Source: CAYPHJ01 sp964410485
GTDB taxonomy: Bacteria; Desulfobacterota; Binatia; UBA9968
DNA length: 33,701 nt
Reading direction: 5' to 3'
NCBI GenBank assembly: GCA_964410485.1
Contig: CAYPHJ010000046.1
Span: 1-33,701, forward strand
Below, piece after piece: positions 32,906-33,701 of this stretch. Below the pieces are notes generated by a model. The model searched no databases, had not been told where the DNA came from, and worked only from the letters and a program-made list of their open reading frames with translations. The translations under genes and the position numbers were made by a program. How positions within the stretch are numbered: position 1 is the stretch's first letter; the number at the start of each line of letters is the position of its first letter.

Positions 32906-33701
32906 ATGGGAGCGATTGACGCCGACGCCCATGTGATCGAAACCGTGCAAACCTGGAGTTACCTGGCGGGAGACGAACGGCATTTCATGCCGCAACTAAT
33001 GACGCAGAGCTTCGGCTCGGAACTGCTGAGCAATGAAGGAACCGCCGTGCGTGACTTCTGGGTCATCGAGTCCCGCGCCCACGGCAAAGATCGTAATGTT
33101 GGTACCAACACATCGCAGGAGTCGCGCGAGATGTTGAGCGTGGAAGCGCGGCTCGCTCACATGGACGAGCTAGGCATCGAGACGCAGGTGCTTTATCCGA
33201 CGCTTTTTCTCCGGCCCGTCGTACAGGATCCCGAGCGCGAACGCGCACTTTGCAAGTCTTACAACCGGTGGCTGGCCGATCTCTGGCGTCAGGGCAAAGG
33301 ACGCTTGCGTTGGGTGGCAAAACCGCCGTTGCGGTTTCTCGAAAAGGCGCCGGCCGTGGTCCGTGATGAGCTCGAGTGGGCGAAGAACAATGGCGCATGC
33401 GGCATCTTCATGCGCGGCCTGGAATGCGAGCGAGCGCTGGGAGACCCTTATTTCTATCGGCTCTGGGAAATGTCCGCGGCTCTCGATCTGCCGGTCTGCA
33501 TCCATTCCGCCAACGGCAGTTTTATCCATCACGACTTCTTCGCCGAGGACACGACTTTTACCAAGTTCAAGCTCGCAGTGGTGGGCGCGTTCCACACACT
33601 GCTCGAGAAGGAGATCCCGAGCAAATTCCCGCGCGTCCGTTGGGGTTTCGTTGAAGTCAGCGCGCAATGGGTGCCTTATGTGCTGAACGATCTGGCCGAT
33701 C
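32906..33701 (+). CDS. amidohydrolase family 2 protein, C-terminal part cut by window edge
   Basis: Translation from ATG 32906 gives 265 residues and continues past the window. The N-terminal metal motif is IDADAHV (4-10) with Asp5, Asp7 and His9. LAHMDELGIETQVLYPTLFL (83-102) and LPVCIHSANGS (195-205) with His200 follow, then FVEVSAQWVPYVL, as in ACMSD-type enzymes. These are metal-dependent hydrolases or decarboxylases of aromatic or related acids. GGGAGG lies 5 bp before the start. It is the second member of this family in the window (other at 10373). The catalytic late Asp is outside the window. Placement after the Hcr-like genes fits aromatic metabolism but is separated from them by the peroxidase remnant and the palindromic element. 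Confidence 0.88.
   Translation, partial: MGAIDADAHVIETVQTWSYLAGDERHFMPQLMTQSFGSELLSNEGTAVRDFWVIESRAHGKDRNVGTNTSQESREMLSVEARLAHMDELGIETQVLYPTLFLRPVVQDPERERALCKSYNRWLADLWRQGKGRLRWVAKPPLRFLEKAPAVVRDELEWAKNNGACGIFMRGLECERALGDPYFYRLWEMSAALDLPVCIHSANGSFIHHDFFAEDTTFTKFKLAVVGAFHTLLEKEIPSKFPRVRWGFVEVSAQWVPYVLNDLAD

Overview
The window (33.7 kb, moderately GC-rich) looks like a chromosomal catabolic region of a proteobacterium. The best lineage clue is the partial stringent-response gene at the left edge. It has a degenerate hydrolase domain and an EFDD synthetase motif, both typical of the monofunctional RelA of beta- and gammaproteobacteria. Tripartite tricarboxylate (Tct/Bug) genes and MmgE/PrpD genes fit that picture. 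Species cannot be named from sequence alone. No rRNA, tRNA, CRISPR array, integrase, transposase or phage gene was seen.

Layout. 1-967 (-): 3' part of the gene missing, relA-like. 1.6-5.6 kb (+): cupin, a Pht5-like (4,5-dihydroxyphthalate decarboxylase / substrate-binding fold) protein, and the alpha and beta subunits of a Rieske ring-hydroxylating dioxygenase. 6.0-7.9 kb (+): complete recQ. 8.0-11.4 kb (+): methyltransferase overlapping an MmgE/PrpD protein, then an amidohydrolase with its own promoter. 11.5-15.7 kb (-): a complete tctC-tctA-tctB transporter, then a 3-hydroxyisobutyrate-dehydrogenase-like enzyme. 16.0-17.0 kb (+): a three-gene set (87-aa unknown, SlyD-like FKBP, DUF1059). 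17.3-23.3 kb (+): a ThDP-dependent enzyme, a YdjM-like membrane hydrolase, a DUF1989 protein, an orphan ABC substrate-binding protein and a MetE-C-like protein. 23.5-32.0 kb (+): a TRAP transporter (dctPQM), a PaaK-like CoA ligase and a three-subunit molybdenum hydroxylase. 32.06-32.5 kb: a decayed glutathione peroxidase. 32.9 kb to the end: a second, partial amidohydrolase.

How it may work together (inference). The right half reads as import of an organic acid (TRAP), CoA activation (PaaK-like ligase) and redox chemistry on the aryl-CoA (molybdenum enzyme). The FAD subunit of that enzyme carries four cysteines in an insertion, with the spacing of the extra [4Fe-4S] site of 4-hydroxybenzoyl-CoA reductase (HcrB). 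That makes an HcrABC-like reductive dehydroxylase the best reading. The left half carries an oxygen-dependent aromatic route (Rieske oxygenase plus Pht5-like protein), without a visible electron-transfer partner.

The most unusual non-coding signal is a set of short near-tandem word repeats (period about 7-9 bp). A different word sits in almost every gap of the right-hand operon and in several gaps elsewhere. Some touch gene ends: they replace the 5' end of the glutathione peroxidase, supply the stop codon of the HcrB-like subunit, run into that subunit's start codon, and fill the first codons of the cupin reading frame. One 26-bp stretch recurs 3 kb away in inverted orientation with a single mismatch.
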